Shown here piece after piece: positions 1 to 7,331 of a stretch of DNA of 16,142 bases. Within the stretch, counting starts at the first letter, position 1. Each line of letters starts with the position of its first letter. The translations under genes were made by a program, and so were the position numbers. Source of the stretch: Hyphomicrobiaceae bacterium. GTDB lineage: Bacteria; Pseudomonadota; Alphaproteobacteria; Rhizobiales; Hyphomicrobiaceae. The DNA lies in the NCBI GenBank assembly GCA_013214245.1, contig JABSQE010000035.1, forward strand, positions 1-16,142, in the 5' to 3' direction. The notes under the pieces are model-generated. The model worked only from the letters and a program-made list of their open reading frames with translations, did no database searches and was not told where the DNA came from.

Positions 1-674
1 ATACATTGATCATGGCTGACCATAAGAAGTGTGGTATTAGCTTCTTCTATCTGACTGAATAGAAGATCTAGAAAACGCTCTTTGTGCTTGTAGTCTAAGG
101 CTGAAACTGGTTCATCAGCAATAACAAGCTCCGGAATACCTATTAAAGCACGAGCAGCAGCCACCCGCTGCTGCTGACCAACGCTTAGAGCAGCTGTTGA
201 TCCGCCGAATAAGGCACTATCAAGCCCCATCGCAGTTAAAATTCGTTTAGCTTCTCTCAGAAGATGTCCCCTGGTCCGTCCAACACGTTCACGGCGTTGC
301 TTCGCAAAACTTAACGGTAGCAAGACGTTGTCAATGACTGAACCATAGGGAAGCAGATTGAACATTTGGAAAATTACGCCAATGTGATTCACACGAAACC
401 TATCTCGCATAGTATTTGACATGCTAACTATATTCGTGCCGAGTATTTCTATTGTTCCTTGGTGCGGTATATTAATTCCACATAGTAGACTAAGGAGCGT
501 CGATTTGCCGCTTCCAGATGGCCCAATAAGAAGTACTTTAGAACCAACTTTCAAAGAAAAATTATCTAATTCAATACTGAAATTTTGTACTCCTGGCCAT
601 GCAAACGCAACACTCGACATGTTTGCGACTAATGGTGGAATAGCTTCGAAAACTTTGATATTTTTTTCACTCAA
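1..674 (-). CDS. ABC transporter ATP-binding protein (LolD/MacB-like), 3' end cut by window edge
   Basis: Partial gene; the C-terminus lies beyond the left edge. I translated the reverse strand by hand and the frame is open throughout. It shows Walker A GPSGSGKST, a Q-loop (VIFQMFNLLP), the ABC signature LSVGQQQRV in place of the common LSGGQ, Walker B LVIADEP, the D-loop SALD and the switch histidine in MVSHD. The order and spacing fit the LolD/MacB/FtsE type of ATPase that partners an FtsX-like permease. It should hydrolyse ATP at the cytoplasmic face of the inner membrane. The start is uncertain: TTG at 674 lies 17 bases after the stop of the upstream gene and keeps the segment PPLVANMSSVAFAWPG, while ATG at 620 is the first methionine. 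The upstream ZrgA/DUF2796 gene suggests a role in zinc or another metal. The permease is expected just outside the window. Family is certain; substrate is inferred. Confidence 0.9.
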   Translation of the reverse strand, partial: MSEKNIKVFEAIPPLVANMSSVAFAWPGVQNFSIELDNFSLKVGSKVLLIGPSGSGKSTLLSLLCGINIPHQGTIEILGTNIVSMSNTMRDRFRVNHIGVIFQMFNLLPYGSVIDNVLLPLSFAKQRRERVGRTRGHLLREAKRILTAMGLDSALFGGSTAALSVGQQQRVAAARALIGIPELVIADEPVSALDYKHKERFLDLLFSQIEEANTTLLMVSHDQC

Positions 675-691
675 CTATTTAGTGCTCTATC

Positions 692-1252
692 TCAAGAAAT
701 TCCTTCAAGATCTATTTCTGTTAAGCCTCTATTAGCTTCAATTTTTTTTTGCAACTTAGAGCCTACAACATTCACCGTAAGCTTTTTTGCATCCTCAAAT
801 ATTTCAAAGTATGAGATGTCTATTTTCACCAGCTTTTCTGGCACTTCGCAAGTTATATCGTAAATAGCTAAAAATTCCGAATGCAAAGCATTATGATCGT
901 AAATTAAATCCACAGCTGATTGATCTACCTTACAACTTGCAGCAGAAGGCAAAAGTATAATATTGCTTATATCTTTCAACTTCATTTTTGCATTATCAAC
1001 AGCCAATGTCTGTATGCGTGTCTGAGCCTTGTGTTCAAATCCTAATATATCAGCAGCCGAAGATATCAATTCTATACTAATCCTATCGCCTTCAATTGCA
1101 AAATTAAGGCTGCCTCTACCATGCTCATGGACACCAAGATGATGATGCTCTGCAACTATATCGTTATTTAGTGTAGTGTGCCCAATTTTATCATCCGCAA
1201 CAATAGAAAGTGGATGCGTCACTAAGAGTAACAAAAAAAGTAAGTGATACAT
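692..1252 (-). CDS. ZrgA/DUF2796-family periplasmic metal-uptake protein
   Basis: A 186-residue exported protein. The N-terminus (MYHLLFLLLLVTHPLSIVA) is a signal peptide, followed by a histidine-rich start to the mature protein (EHHHLGVHEHGRG). The family pattern then follows: LNFAIEGDRISIEL, SSAADILGFEHKA, LPSAASCKV, HSEFLAIYDITCEVP and ISYFEIFEDAKKLTVNVV. These match what I know of DUF2796 (ZrgA), linked in other bacteria to zinc acquisition. Two cysteines (SCKV and ITCEV) are conserved in that family and may form a disulfide. The long central His/Asp loop of many members is reduced here to a few histidines. ATG at 1252 is preceded by AGGA nine bases upstream; GTG at 1255 is an alternative that adds one residue. 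The stop lies 17 bases before the ABC ATPase, suggesting co-transcription. The metal itself is inferred from the family. Confidence 0.82.
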   Translation of the reverse strand: MYHLLFLLLLVTHPLSIVADDKIGHTTLNNDIVAEHHHLGVHEHGRGSLNFAIEGDRISIELISSAADILGFEHKAQTRIQTLAVDNAKMKLKDISNIILLPSAASCKVDQSAVDLIYDHNALHSEFLAIYDITCEVPEKLVKIDISYFEIFEDAKKLTVNVVGSKLQKKIEANRGLTEIDLEGIS

Positions 1253-1255
1253 CAC

Positions 1256-2287
1256 AAATAATCCTGAGTAGATATAAAACTTTTATGTGCGCAACTTAGT
1301 GAATTTGTTTTTAATCTGAATACATTATTCGAGCTTTTTTTATTTTGAAGCCATTGAAATCTATGAAGTTTATTGCAAAAATATAAAATATCTAGTGATA
1401 GCTCAAGTATTAAGAAAATCAAGTGAAGGTATTTAACCAATAAACATTATATCTTTGTAATCATAACATCTAGCCCAATTCCAAATGGAATTCAAGTTAT
1501 TTTAATCATCTTACAGCAACTCCGAGGAGATAATAGCTTAGAGATAAACGATTCGCATGATTCTTGTGGTGAATATCGTGAAAGAAACTAGTTATGAATA
1601 GGTAATATAACATTGAGCAAGCGTATTTTTTGCAAGATCAATTAAGTTGTGGCGAGTACAAAACAAGCGAAGAATTTTTATTAATGTATATATTGTTTTT
1701 TAGCTTGTATCCCGCATGTAGACAGCGATAGATCCAAACATCCACTTCCCGAAAAAGCCTATTAATTAAAGAGTGCAAATCACCTTGTTTCCTTATTAGG
1801 CTTTGCTAAGTCTAAGATCTTACTTTAACTGTACTATATGAACTTAGCAGCTATTAGTAATGCATTGCTATCACCAGATTTGCACTTAAATAATTTAGCG
1901 TTGTGCGCGATTTTATGTTGCATAATTCACAATAAGTCGTAATTATCTAGTAAAAAATTCTGGATAATGTAAAGGCATCGACCGTCGCAACCAATCAGTT
2001 GTCACGGATCTAAAACATGTTAAAACTACGCTATATACCAAAATTCTAAATTCGTTAATCGCCAAGCTCCTCGAGTTTGACTTTAACATTTGAGATTTGA
2101 TAATTGTGCTGTAAATTTATCACAAATGCTGCAGGCATTTCGTACAATATCTTTGGTGATACAAAATAATAACACTGCTCTATTATGTTCGACATAAATA
2201 AGAGTTGCAGCTACTGGTAGTAGATTTGGCAAGAACGTGGGGGGTGTGGATAAGTTGATCGTATATGACCACGCGGAGCGGCATCCA
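1256..2287. other. Gene-free AT-rich stretch of about 1 kb
   Basis: No open frame here has convincing protein character. A 62-codon minus-strand frame at 1252-1440 is AT-driven and resembles nothing I know. The only structures seen are a 10-bp inverted repeat (1772-1781 with 1877-1886) and a 6-bp hairpin (AAATGC at 2124-2129 with GCATTT at 2135-2140, 5-base loop). No tRNA-like cloverleaf was recognised. The stretch is best read as spacer or fully decayed gene sequence. Confidence 0.6.
1772..1886. repeat. 10-bp inverted repeat with 95-base spacer
   Basis: AGTGCAAATC at 1772-1781 is the exact reverse complement of GATTTGCACT at 1877-1886. The spacer contains no gene. Ten matching bases across 95 could occur by chance in a 1-kb AT-rich stretch, so a biological role is not established. 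Confidence 0.3.
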
Positions 2288-2572
2288 ATGGATTCTATAA
2301 CCTTTGATGAGTTTGTAGGTGCTATAGTATCTTCTTGTCGAGTTGAGGCTAGGCTTTCACAGCTACATTTCGCCGTGACGCTTGAAATTACATTAATGAT
2401 GATGAAAAAGATAGAATCTGGTAATTATCGACCTTCCGCCGCTTTAATTATCGAAATACTTAGGTATTTTGATATGTCTTTGACAGACCTTATTGAAGAA
2501 TATGCTGACTTATTTACAGGTTCGCGACACGTACATGCTTATGATAATGTGATATTTCTTTCTAGGAAATAG
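2288..2572 (+). CDS. Small XRE-type helix-turn-helix protein, divergent
   Basis: About 94 residues. The core ARLSQLHFAVTLEITLMMMK followed by KIESGNYRPSAALIIEILRY aligns by eye with the Cro/C1 (XRE) helix-turn-helix: a LSQ-type first helix, a second helix, then the typical IESGxxxPS turn and the ILRYFDMSLTDLIEEY tail. The recognition helix is unusual, since ITLMMM replaces the common S/T-containing IS-xxY pattern, so DNA specificity or even activity may have drifted. I chose ATG at 2288 because GGAG (2275-2278) sits nine bases upstream. The frame is open further up to GTG at 2237, which would add 17 residues (111 in total) but has no ribosome binding site. The gene stands alone in more than 2 kb of otherwise gene-free DNA. 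Its retention suggests it is used, but the regulated genes cannot be read from the context. Confidence 0.65.
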   Translation: MDSITFDEFVGAIVSSCRVEARLSQLHFAVTLEITLMMMKKIESGNYRPSAALIIEILRYFDMSLTDLIEEYADLFTGSRHVHAYDNVIFLSRK

Positions 2573-3677
2573 CCTCCTCTGAGCTTTAATGTGTTCATTT
2601 GCTCCCTAATGCCATTGTTAATCTTAACATTATACATGAATATAAACAAATTAAGCTTTTCTTAGTGAGGTTACCTACCGCATATATGAATAAGTCGGGA
2701 TGTTTTTAATAAATTCTAGTTAGTTTTAGTTATTATTTAGAATTAAATTCTTTTTCACTTTCGCTAACTAGATAATTGTTTGTTGTTGTATGTGGCAGTT
2801 GTCTCTTGCAAAAAAATACTACTTAGAGCAAGTTCGCCATACCGCTCTTAGTGCTACATGGAACCCTATTTTATAACTTTAAGTAGCATTTTTTATTAGA
2901 TTCCACCTAACTCTGATTATAATCCTGTTTTATCGCCACTATGTCGGTTTCATTCATGCGGACAGTTTTTATTGACTGTTTACGCCGGTAATTGCATTCA
3001 ATTTATTGATCTTTGAAGAGTGGCAGCGATGGTACGGCTTGCCAAATTTTTCATACAACATACATGACGCTTGCAAATAAAATTAGCTCACTATCACTTG
3101 GTGTTTGCAGACATACATCTCCAATTTACAAAAAAACCCATAACCTAGAATACATGCATCAAATTTTATTGCTATTTTACAGTATAACTATTAAATACGT
3201 TATGTCCGAGAAATGTTCTTTTTTGACATATTTTTTTTCTACAACTCATCACAAGTTGTTGAAGTTAAAATGTGTAAAAATCTCTAGTCTTAACTCCACC
3301 AAAAGCACCAACTTGTCGAAACGATAACGAGAGCAAATATTTTATTAAATCATTAACAATTATAGAGAGAAATAAACATTTGCAATGTGTTACGCGTTCT
3401 AGAATGAAACGAAAAACACAAACTAATCAAGGGCTCACATCACACGAAGTACACACCTCATACATCTAACTAAAACAATGTCCCCAGCAACCTACTCATG
3501 TAGCATTGCTTTATTGTGAAACTCGTGTTATATTTAATTTTGTAAATTGCATTTCACACTTTATTTTAATTTATTAGTTTTTTCATATCACGATTTTTTT
3601 GAAAAATTCATAATCCGTTGATACAATAAAAAACATTTAAAACACAATGCTCGAACCCACTAATTACACATTAAAAA
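2573..3677. other. Gene-free AT-rich stretch of about 1.1 kb
   Basis: Nothing convincing is coded here. A 104-codon frame starting with TTG at 3013 has no ribosome binding site and no recognisable family, and a short frame from about 2790 (some 27 codons, MWQLSLAKKYYLEQVRH) could be a fragment of a lost gene. Around 2940-3060 the base composition is slightly richer in G and C than its surroundings, which may mark decayed coding sequence, but I could not identify a parent protein on either strand. Confidence 0.5.
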
Positions 3678-5000
3678 ATGAGCTCGATAATGCGCTGTGA
3701 GAAAACGCAAGTTACGACTTTAAAAAAAAACCGCATTCTTGACCTTTTATTAGCAGTTTCTGTAATGTTAAGCATGATTAACATTGCGATTGCAAGGGAC
3801 GGTGACGCTAATAGCTGGATGCAGTTTGGCAACGGATCTTATAACGACGTTTTCAATACTGTGTATAAGCGTAACTTTATCCGCGAATGGGAAAGAAATC
3901 CGCCAATAGGCTATCCGACCATATCACGTAATAATATAAAGCCGACCATCCAAGCCATTAAGCGTTACGAAGATATAGTTAAAAAAGGTGGTTGGAAACC
4001 CATACCCGCATTTGCCAAAAGAACCGTTTTAGAAGTTGGTACTACTCATAGAAATGTCGCGATTCTGCAAGGTCGCCTTCTTGCATCTGGGCATTTAAAG
4101 TCTGAATCAAGTTACCCAACGTATTTTGACTACGCACTTGACAAAGCAGTGAAGCGTTTTCAGACCTCAAACGGATTAACGCCAACTGGTGTCGTCGATC
4201 GTCAAACCCGGTTAGCTCTGAATGTGCCAGCATTCGTACGATTGCAGCAATTGCGTCTAAATCTTAACCGTTTGCGACAACATGCAAAGATAGGCGCTTT
4301 AAGGTACGTAGTTGTGAACATTCCAGCCGCTCATGTCGAAGCAGTTGCTAATGATCGGGTTGTGTCCCGACACACAGGGGTTGTAGGTAAAATAGATCGC
4401 AAAACACCCGTACTCAGCTCTCGCATACACGAATTAAACTTTAATAAAGTATGGAAGCTTCCTCCTACCGTTATAAAGAAAGATTTAATTCCAAAAGGTA
4501 GGCAGTTGCAAAAAATAAAACAAAATGTACTCATCAGATATGGTATTGATGCTTATGAAGGCGGAAAAAAAATAGACCCAGAGAAAATCGACTGGCACTC
4601 AAAACAGCCTTATCATTTAAGTTATCGTCAGAAGCCAGGGCCCAGGAATCCTCTAGGATTCGTCAAAATTAACTTTCATAACTCTTACTCTGTATACTTA
4701 CATGATACGCCTTCAGAACGCTTGTTTGGAAATAATGTACGTGCTGCAAGCTCAGGCTGTGTGCGTGTTGGTAATATCAAATCCCTATTAGTTTGGCTTC
4801 TTAAAAAGAATAAAGGATGGGCTAAGGTTGCTGTAGATCAAATTGAGAAAAGTGGTGAGATGAAAACAATTCGTCTCAAAAAGTCTGTCCCTCTGTATAT
4901 AGTTTATGTTACTGCTTGGGCAACGAAAAATGGGATAATACACTTTAGACGAGATTTATACAACCATGATGGCGTAGGTCGTGTCGCCGCTAATTATTGA
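3678..5000 (+). CDS. Exported L,D-transpeptidase (YkuD domain) with peptidoglycan-binding domain
   Basis: A 440-residue protein with the architecture of YcbB/LdtD-like enzymes, which form 3-3 peptide cross-links in peptidoglycan. After a basic N-terminus, residues about 20-39 (ILDLLLAVSVMLSMINIAIA) form a signal peptide or membrane anchor. A PG_binding_1 domain lies at about 117-185 (VAILQGRLLASGHL, AVKRFQTSNGLTPTGVVD). The YkuD catalytic domain spans about 207-390. The active-site pattern is intact: His342 in YLHDTPS and Cys361 in SSGCVRV, with the conserved arginine after the cysteine. The final part (VPLYIVYVTAWA, then HFRRDLYNHDG) is the usual C-terminal extension of the LdtD group. No clear ribosome binding site precedes ATG 3678; ATG at 3690 is an alternative. 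It stands alone. Length and domain order look complete, so the gene appears functional. Confidence 0.9.
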   Translation: MSSIMRCEKTQVTTLKKNRILDLLLAVSVMLSMINIAIARDGDANSWMQFGNGSYNDVFNTVYKRNFIREWERNPPIGYPTISRNNIKPTIQAIKRYEDIVKKGGWKPIPAFAKRTVLEVGTTHRNVAILQGRLLASGHLKSESSYPTYFDYALDKAVKRFQTSNGLTPTGVVDRQTRLALNVPAFVRLQQLRLNLNRLRQHAKIGALRYVVVNIPAAHVEAVANDRVVSRHTGVVGKIDRKTPVLSSRIHELNFNKVWKLPPTVIKKDLIPKGRQLQKIKQNVLIRYGIDAYEGGKKIDPEKIDWHSKQPYHLSYRQKPGPRNPLGFVKINFHNSYSVYLHDTPSERLFGNNVRAASSGCVRVGNIKSLLVWLLKKNKGWAKVAVDQIEKSGEMKTIRLKKSVPLYIVYVTAWATKNGIIHFRRDLYNHDGVGRVAANY

Positions 5001-5105
5001 GAGTTTGTGACTTAGTGTTTGAATATCTATTTTGAGTAGAAGATTAACTTAAGAGGTTGTGGTTCCGTTTTATACCATTATAATTTGAACTTCGATTACA
5101 ACGAG

Positions 5106-5140
5106 TTAGCACTCTCAGCTCCTTCAGAGTTGCTTAATTA
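5106..5140 (+). terminator. Weak hairpin after the L,D-transpeptidase gene
   Basis: AGCACTCT (5108-5115) pairs with AGAG (5126-5129) and TGCT (5131-5134), with a one-base bulge at 5130 and a ten-base loop. An AT-rich tail containing TTTT follows at 5141-5144. It lies about 105 bases past the stop codon and could end transcription of the transpeptidase gene. The stem is short and the T tract is not immediate, so this is tentative. Confidence 0.35.
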
Positions 5141-5381
5141 TTTTGTTTGTTATTGGATTTCGTGGATGTGAACCTATATGCTGCGGCTGTGCAAAACTTA
5201 ACAAACAATTAATTTGAAGGAAGAGTGAAATAAATTTGAAGGTATTTTGTAAGAATCGTGCATTGCAATATTTATTTTCTCTATTTACATCAAACATACA
5301 TCGGACTGGGATAAATTACTTTGGTTCAATTGAATTGAATCGTTACATTAGACAAATACGAAATAATACTTGTTAGAATTG
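5135..5381. other. Spacer upstream of glyA, with small repeats
   Basis: Together with the preceding hairpin region this gives about 390 bases without a gene. It contains a short direct repeat, ATTTGAAGG, seen twice about 23 bases apart (near 5212 and 5235), and a 10-bp palindrome TTCAATTGAA near 5325. No riboswitch consensus known to me (glycine, SAM, THF) was recognised. The repeats could be operator-like sites but are short for this base composition. Confidence 0.3.
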
Positions 5382-5387
5382 TATAAT
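5382..5387 (+). promoter_or_regulatory. -10 box TATAAT next to the glyA start; possible leaderless transcript
   Basis: A perfect TATAAT lies at 5382-5387, and ATG at 5395 begins seven bases later, about where transcription would be expected to start. No good -35 hexamer sits 16-18 bases upstream. With no ribosome binding site in front of either candidate ATG, a leaderless or nearly leaderless glyA mRNA is plausible. This is inferred from position only. Confidence 0.45.
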
Positions 5388-5394
5388 GATAAAC

Positions 5395-6687
5395 ATGCCT
5401 CATGCTGCATCAACCCTTCAGGGCTTATTCACAAAAACGCTAGCTCAAGCTGATCCAGATATTTACTCTGCAATACAGGCTGAGTATAGACGTCAGCAGA
5501 ATGAAATTGAGCTAATAGCTTCAGAAAACATTGTGTCAAAATCGGTATTAGAGGCAGTTGGCACAGTTTTAACTAACAAATACGCGGAGGGTTATCCAGG
5601 CAATCGCTATTATGGAGGCTGTCAATTTGTTGACATAGTGGAAGAACTCGCGATTGAGCGAGTAAAAGCTCTGTTCAGGTGCGACTATGCTAATGTTCAA
5701 CCAAACTCAGGCAGTCAAGCAAATCAAGCTGTTTTTTTAGCACTCATGCAGCCAGGTGATACATTTATGGGACTTGATCTTAACGCAGGTGGTCACCTCA
5801 CACATGGTTCCAAGGTTAATGTGTCTGGAAAGTGGTTTCATGTTGAACCTTATGGTGTTAATAAAGTCGATTGTTTGATAGATATGGATGAAATAGAAGA
5901 TATAGCTAGACGCGTAAAACCTAAGTTGATTATTGCAGGCGGCTCTTCTTACAGTCGTTTGTGGAATTTTGAAAGATTTCGTAGCATTGCAGATGCCGTA
6001 GGCGCTTTTCTCCTTGTCGACATGTCCCATTTTGCTGGCCTTGTTGCCGGTGGTGCACATCCAAGTCCCATACCGCACGCGCATGTTGTGACAAGCACTA
6101 CACACAAAACATTGCGTGGACCTCGCGGTGGCATCATATTAACCAATGATTCAACGTTAGCACGAAAGTTTAATTCAGCAATTTTTCCTGGTATTCAGGG
6201 CGGGCCGCTTATGCATGTAATAGCCGCAAAAGCTGTAGCTTTTGGCGAAGCGCTTCGCCCTGATTTTAAGGCCTACGCTAGCCAGATAGTTATTAATGCT
6301 AAGACTTTAGCTGCAGCGCTACAAAAAAAGGGTTTTGATATCGTCACAGGTGGTACTGATAATCATCTTATGCTTGTTAATCTACTCAAACACAAACTAA
6401 CTGGTAAGGATGCGGAGGCAGCTTTAGGACGAGCACATATTACATGCAATAAGAACAGCATTCCATTTGATCCCAAAAAGCCAGCTATTACATCAGGACT
6501 TCGGCTTGGAACACCAGCGGGCACAACCCGCGGATTTGGAGTGCATGAGTTTGAAGATATCGCCAACATGATCTCAGAAGTATTAGAAAGTTTAACTAGT
6601 GTTGACTCTGGCTACAATTCAATTGAGGAGTTGAGAGTAAAGAAAAAAGCCGTAGCATTATGTAATCGTTTTCCAATTTATCAATAA
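5395..6687 (+). CDS. glyA: Serine hydroxymethyltransferase
   Basis: PLP enzyme that converts serine and tetrahydrofolate to glycine and 5,10-methylene-tetrahydrofolate in the cytosol, the main source of one-carbon units. About 430 residues, the usual length. Recognisable blocks include IELIASENIVS, TNKYAEGYPGNRYYGG, NVQPNSGSQANQAVF, GGHLTHGSKVN, LLVDMSHFAGLVAGG, the PLP-lysine segment TSTTHKTLRGPRGG (Lys238 from this start), FPGIQGGPLMH and TSGLRLGTPAGTTRG. The frame is intact and all key residues appear present. Start choice: ATG at 5386 overlaps a perfect TATAAT, so ATG 5395 is preferred (see the promoter entry); the difference is three residues. In many alphaproteobacteria glyA is followed by nrdR and ribD. 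Here ribD follows but nrdR is absent from the 640-base gap. Confidence 0.97.
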   Translation: MPHAASTLQGLFTKTLAQADPDIYSAIQAEYRRQQNEIELIASENIVSKSVLEAVGTVLTNKYAEGYPGNRYYGGCQFVDIVEELAIERVKALFRCDYANVQPNSGSQANQAVFLALMQPGDTFMGLDLNAGGHLTHGSKVNVSGKWFHVEPYGVNKVDCLIDMDEIEDIARRVKPKLIIAGGSSYSRLWNFERFRSIADAVGAFLLVDMSHFAGLVAGGAHPSPIPHAHVVTSTTHKTLRGPRGGIILTNDSTLARKFNSAIFPGIQGGPLMHVIAAKAVAFGEALRPDFKAYASQIVINAKTLAAALQKKGFDIVTGGTDNHLMLVNLLKHKLTGKDAEAALGRAHITCNKNSIPFDPKKPAITSGLRLGTPAGTTRGFGVHEFEDIANMISEVLESLTSVDSGYNSIEELRVKKKAVALCNRFPIYQ

Positions 6688-7331
6688 TATTTAGCTTATG
6701 TTTAGATATCTATCGTGTGTTGTCTTTTTCTCGAGTGAAGATACTCATATCATAAACACTCACCTTTTGAAGAAAACTCTTGCATTCACTGCATCTTCAT
6801 CTGTTTTGGTGATATAAAAATAGTTTTCTAAATTAGAGTGGGTTGACGATCTTTAAACAGTCTTAATGTATTATATCGTCAAATCGCAACAGTCTGCAAA
6901 CCCTAGTAGGGACAGCCTTGGTAAGGTAGCCTGTCTCATCAAAACATGCTTAATACTTGATCTTAAGAACTGTAAACCAACTTGAAAGATTTATTAGATC
7001 CGAAATATACTTGCACGACATCAGCGAATAAGCCATGCAGAATTGCAGAAATTAATCCAATTTGCTATTTTTATTTAGCATATATATCGCACCTTTAGAA
7101 AGGCACCGATTTAAACAATATCTTAGCTGAATCTGTAGAATAGACTGGCAACTTATTTCCTGTTTCCAGAGTTACATATATTGCAAAATTTAAAGATTAG
7201 AGATTCTTTTATTTTCCAATAAAATTTGATGGTAAAAAAACTAATTTCATACGTTCATCAATATTTATTGGAAATTTAGATTTTTAGCCTTAATAGATAT
7301 ATGCGCTGACTTTGTTTCAAAATTATACAGA
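6688..7331. other. Long spacer between glyA and ribD where nrdR is often found
   Basis: No frame in these 640 bases resembles the NrdR zinc ribbon and ATP-cone repressor that often lies here in relatives. The left part holds an 8-bp inverted repeat (AGAAAACT 6771-6778 with AGTTTTCT 6822-6829), flanked by CACTC (6757-6761) and GAGTG (6836-6840). The middle part holds the compact hairpins described separately. The right part (about 6990-7331) is very AT-rich and looks empty. No FMN riboswitch consensus was found upstream of ribD. Confidence 0.5.
6843..6935 (+). ncRNA. Candidate structured RNA with a possible promoter, type unknown
   Basis: TTGACG at 6843-6848 could be a -35 box. The best -10 match, TATTAT at 6869-6874, lies 20 bases downstream, wider than ideal. 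Two compact hairpins follow: CCCT/AGGG (6901-6904 with 6908-6911, loop AGT), then GACAG/CTGTC (6911-6915 with 6931-6935) enclosing CCTT/AAGG (6916-6919 with 6923-6926). The segment is clearly richer in G and C than its flanks, which suggests it is constrained. There is no T tract after it. The same stretch also lies in a 39-codon frame (6866-6985) of unknown nature. I do not recognise it as 6S RNA, SRP RNA, tmRNA or a known riboswitch. Confidence 0.3.

Noticed and set aside
421..735. 104-codon plus-strand frame
   Set aside because: Lies opposite the well-supported ABC ATPase and is a shadow of it.
1252..1440. 62-codon minus-strand frame overlapping the start of the ZrgA-like gene
   Set aside because: Strongly AT-driven composition, no ribosome binding site seen, no recognisable family; the overlap with the next start looks accidental.
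3013..3327. 104-codon plus-strand frame
   Set aside because: TTG start without ribosome binding site, no family pattern, low-complexity AT-rich end; probably chance.
5089..5135. tRNA-like TTCGATT motif after the transpeptidase gene
   Set aside because: The surrounding bases do not form acceptor, D or anticodon stems; the nearby hairpin is better explained as a weak terminator.
6866..6985. 39-codon frame (MYYIVKSQQSANP...) between glyA and ribD
   Set aside because: No ribosome binding site and no known family; the hairpins in the same place explain the composition better. Mentioned with the RNA candidate.
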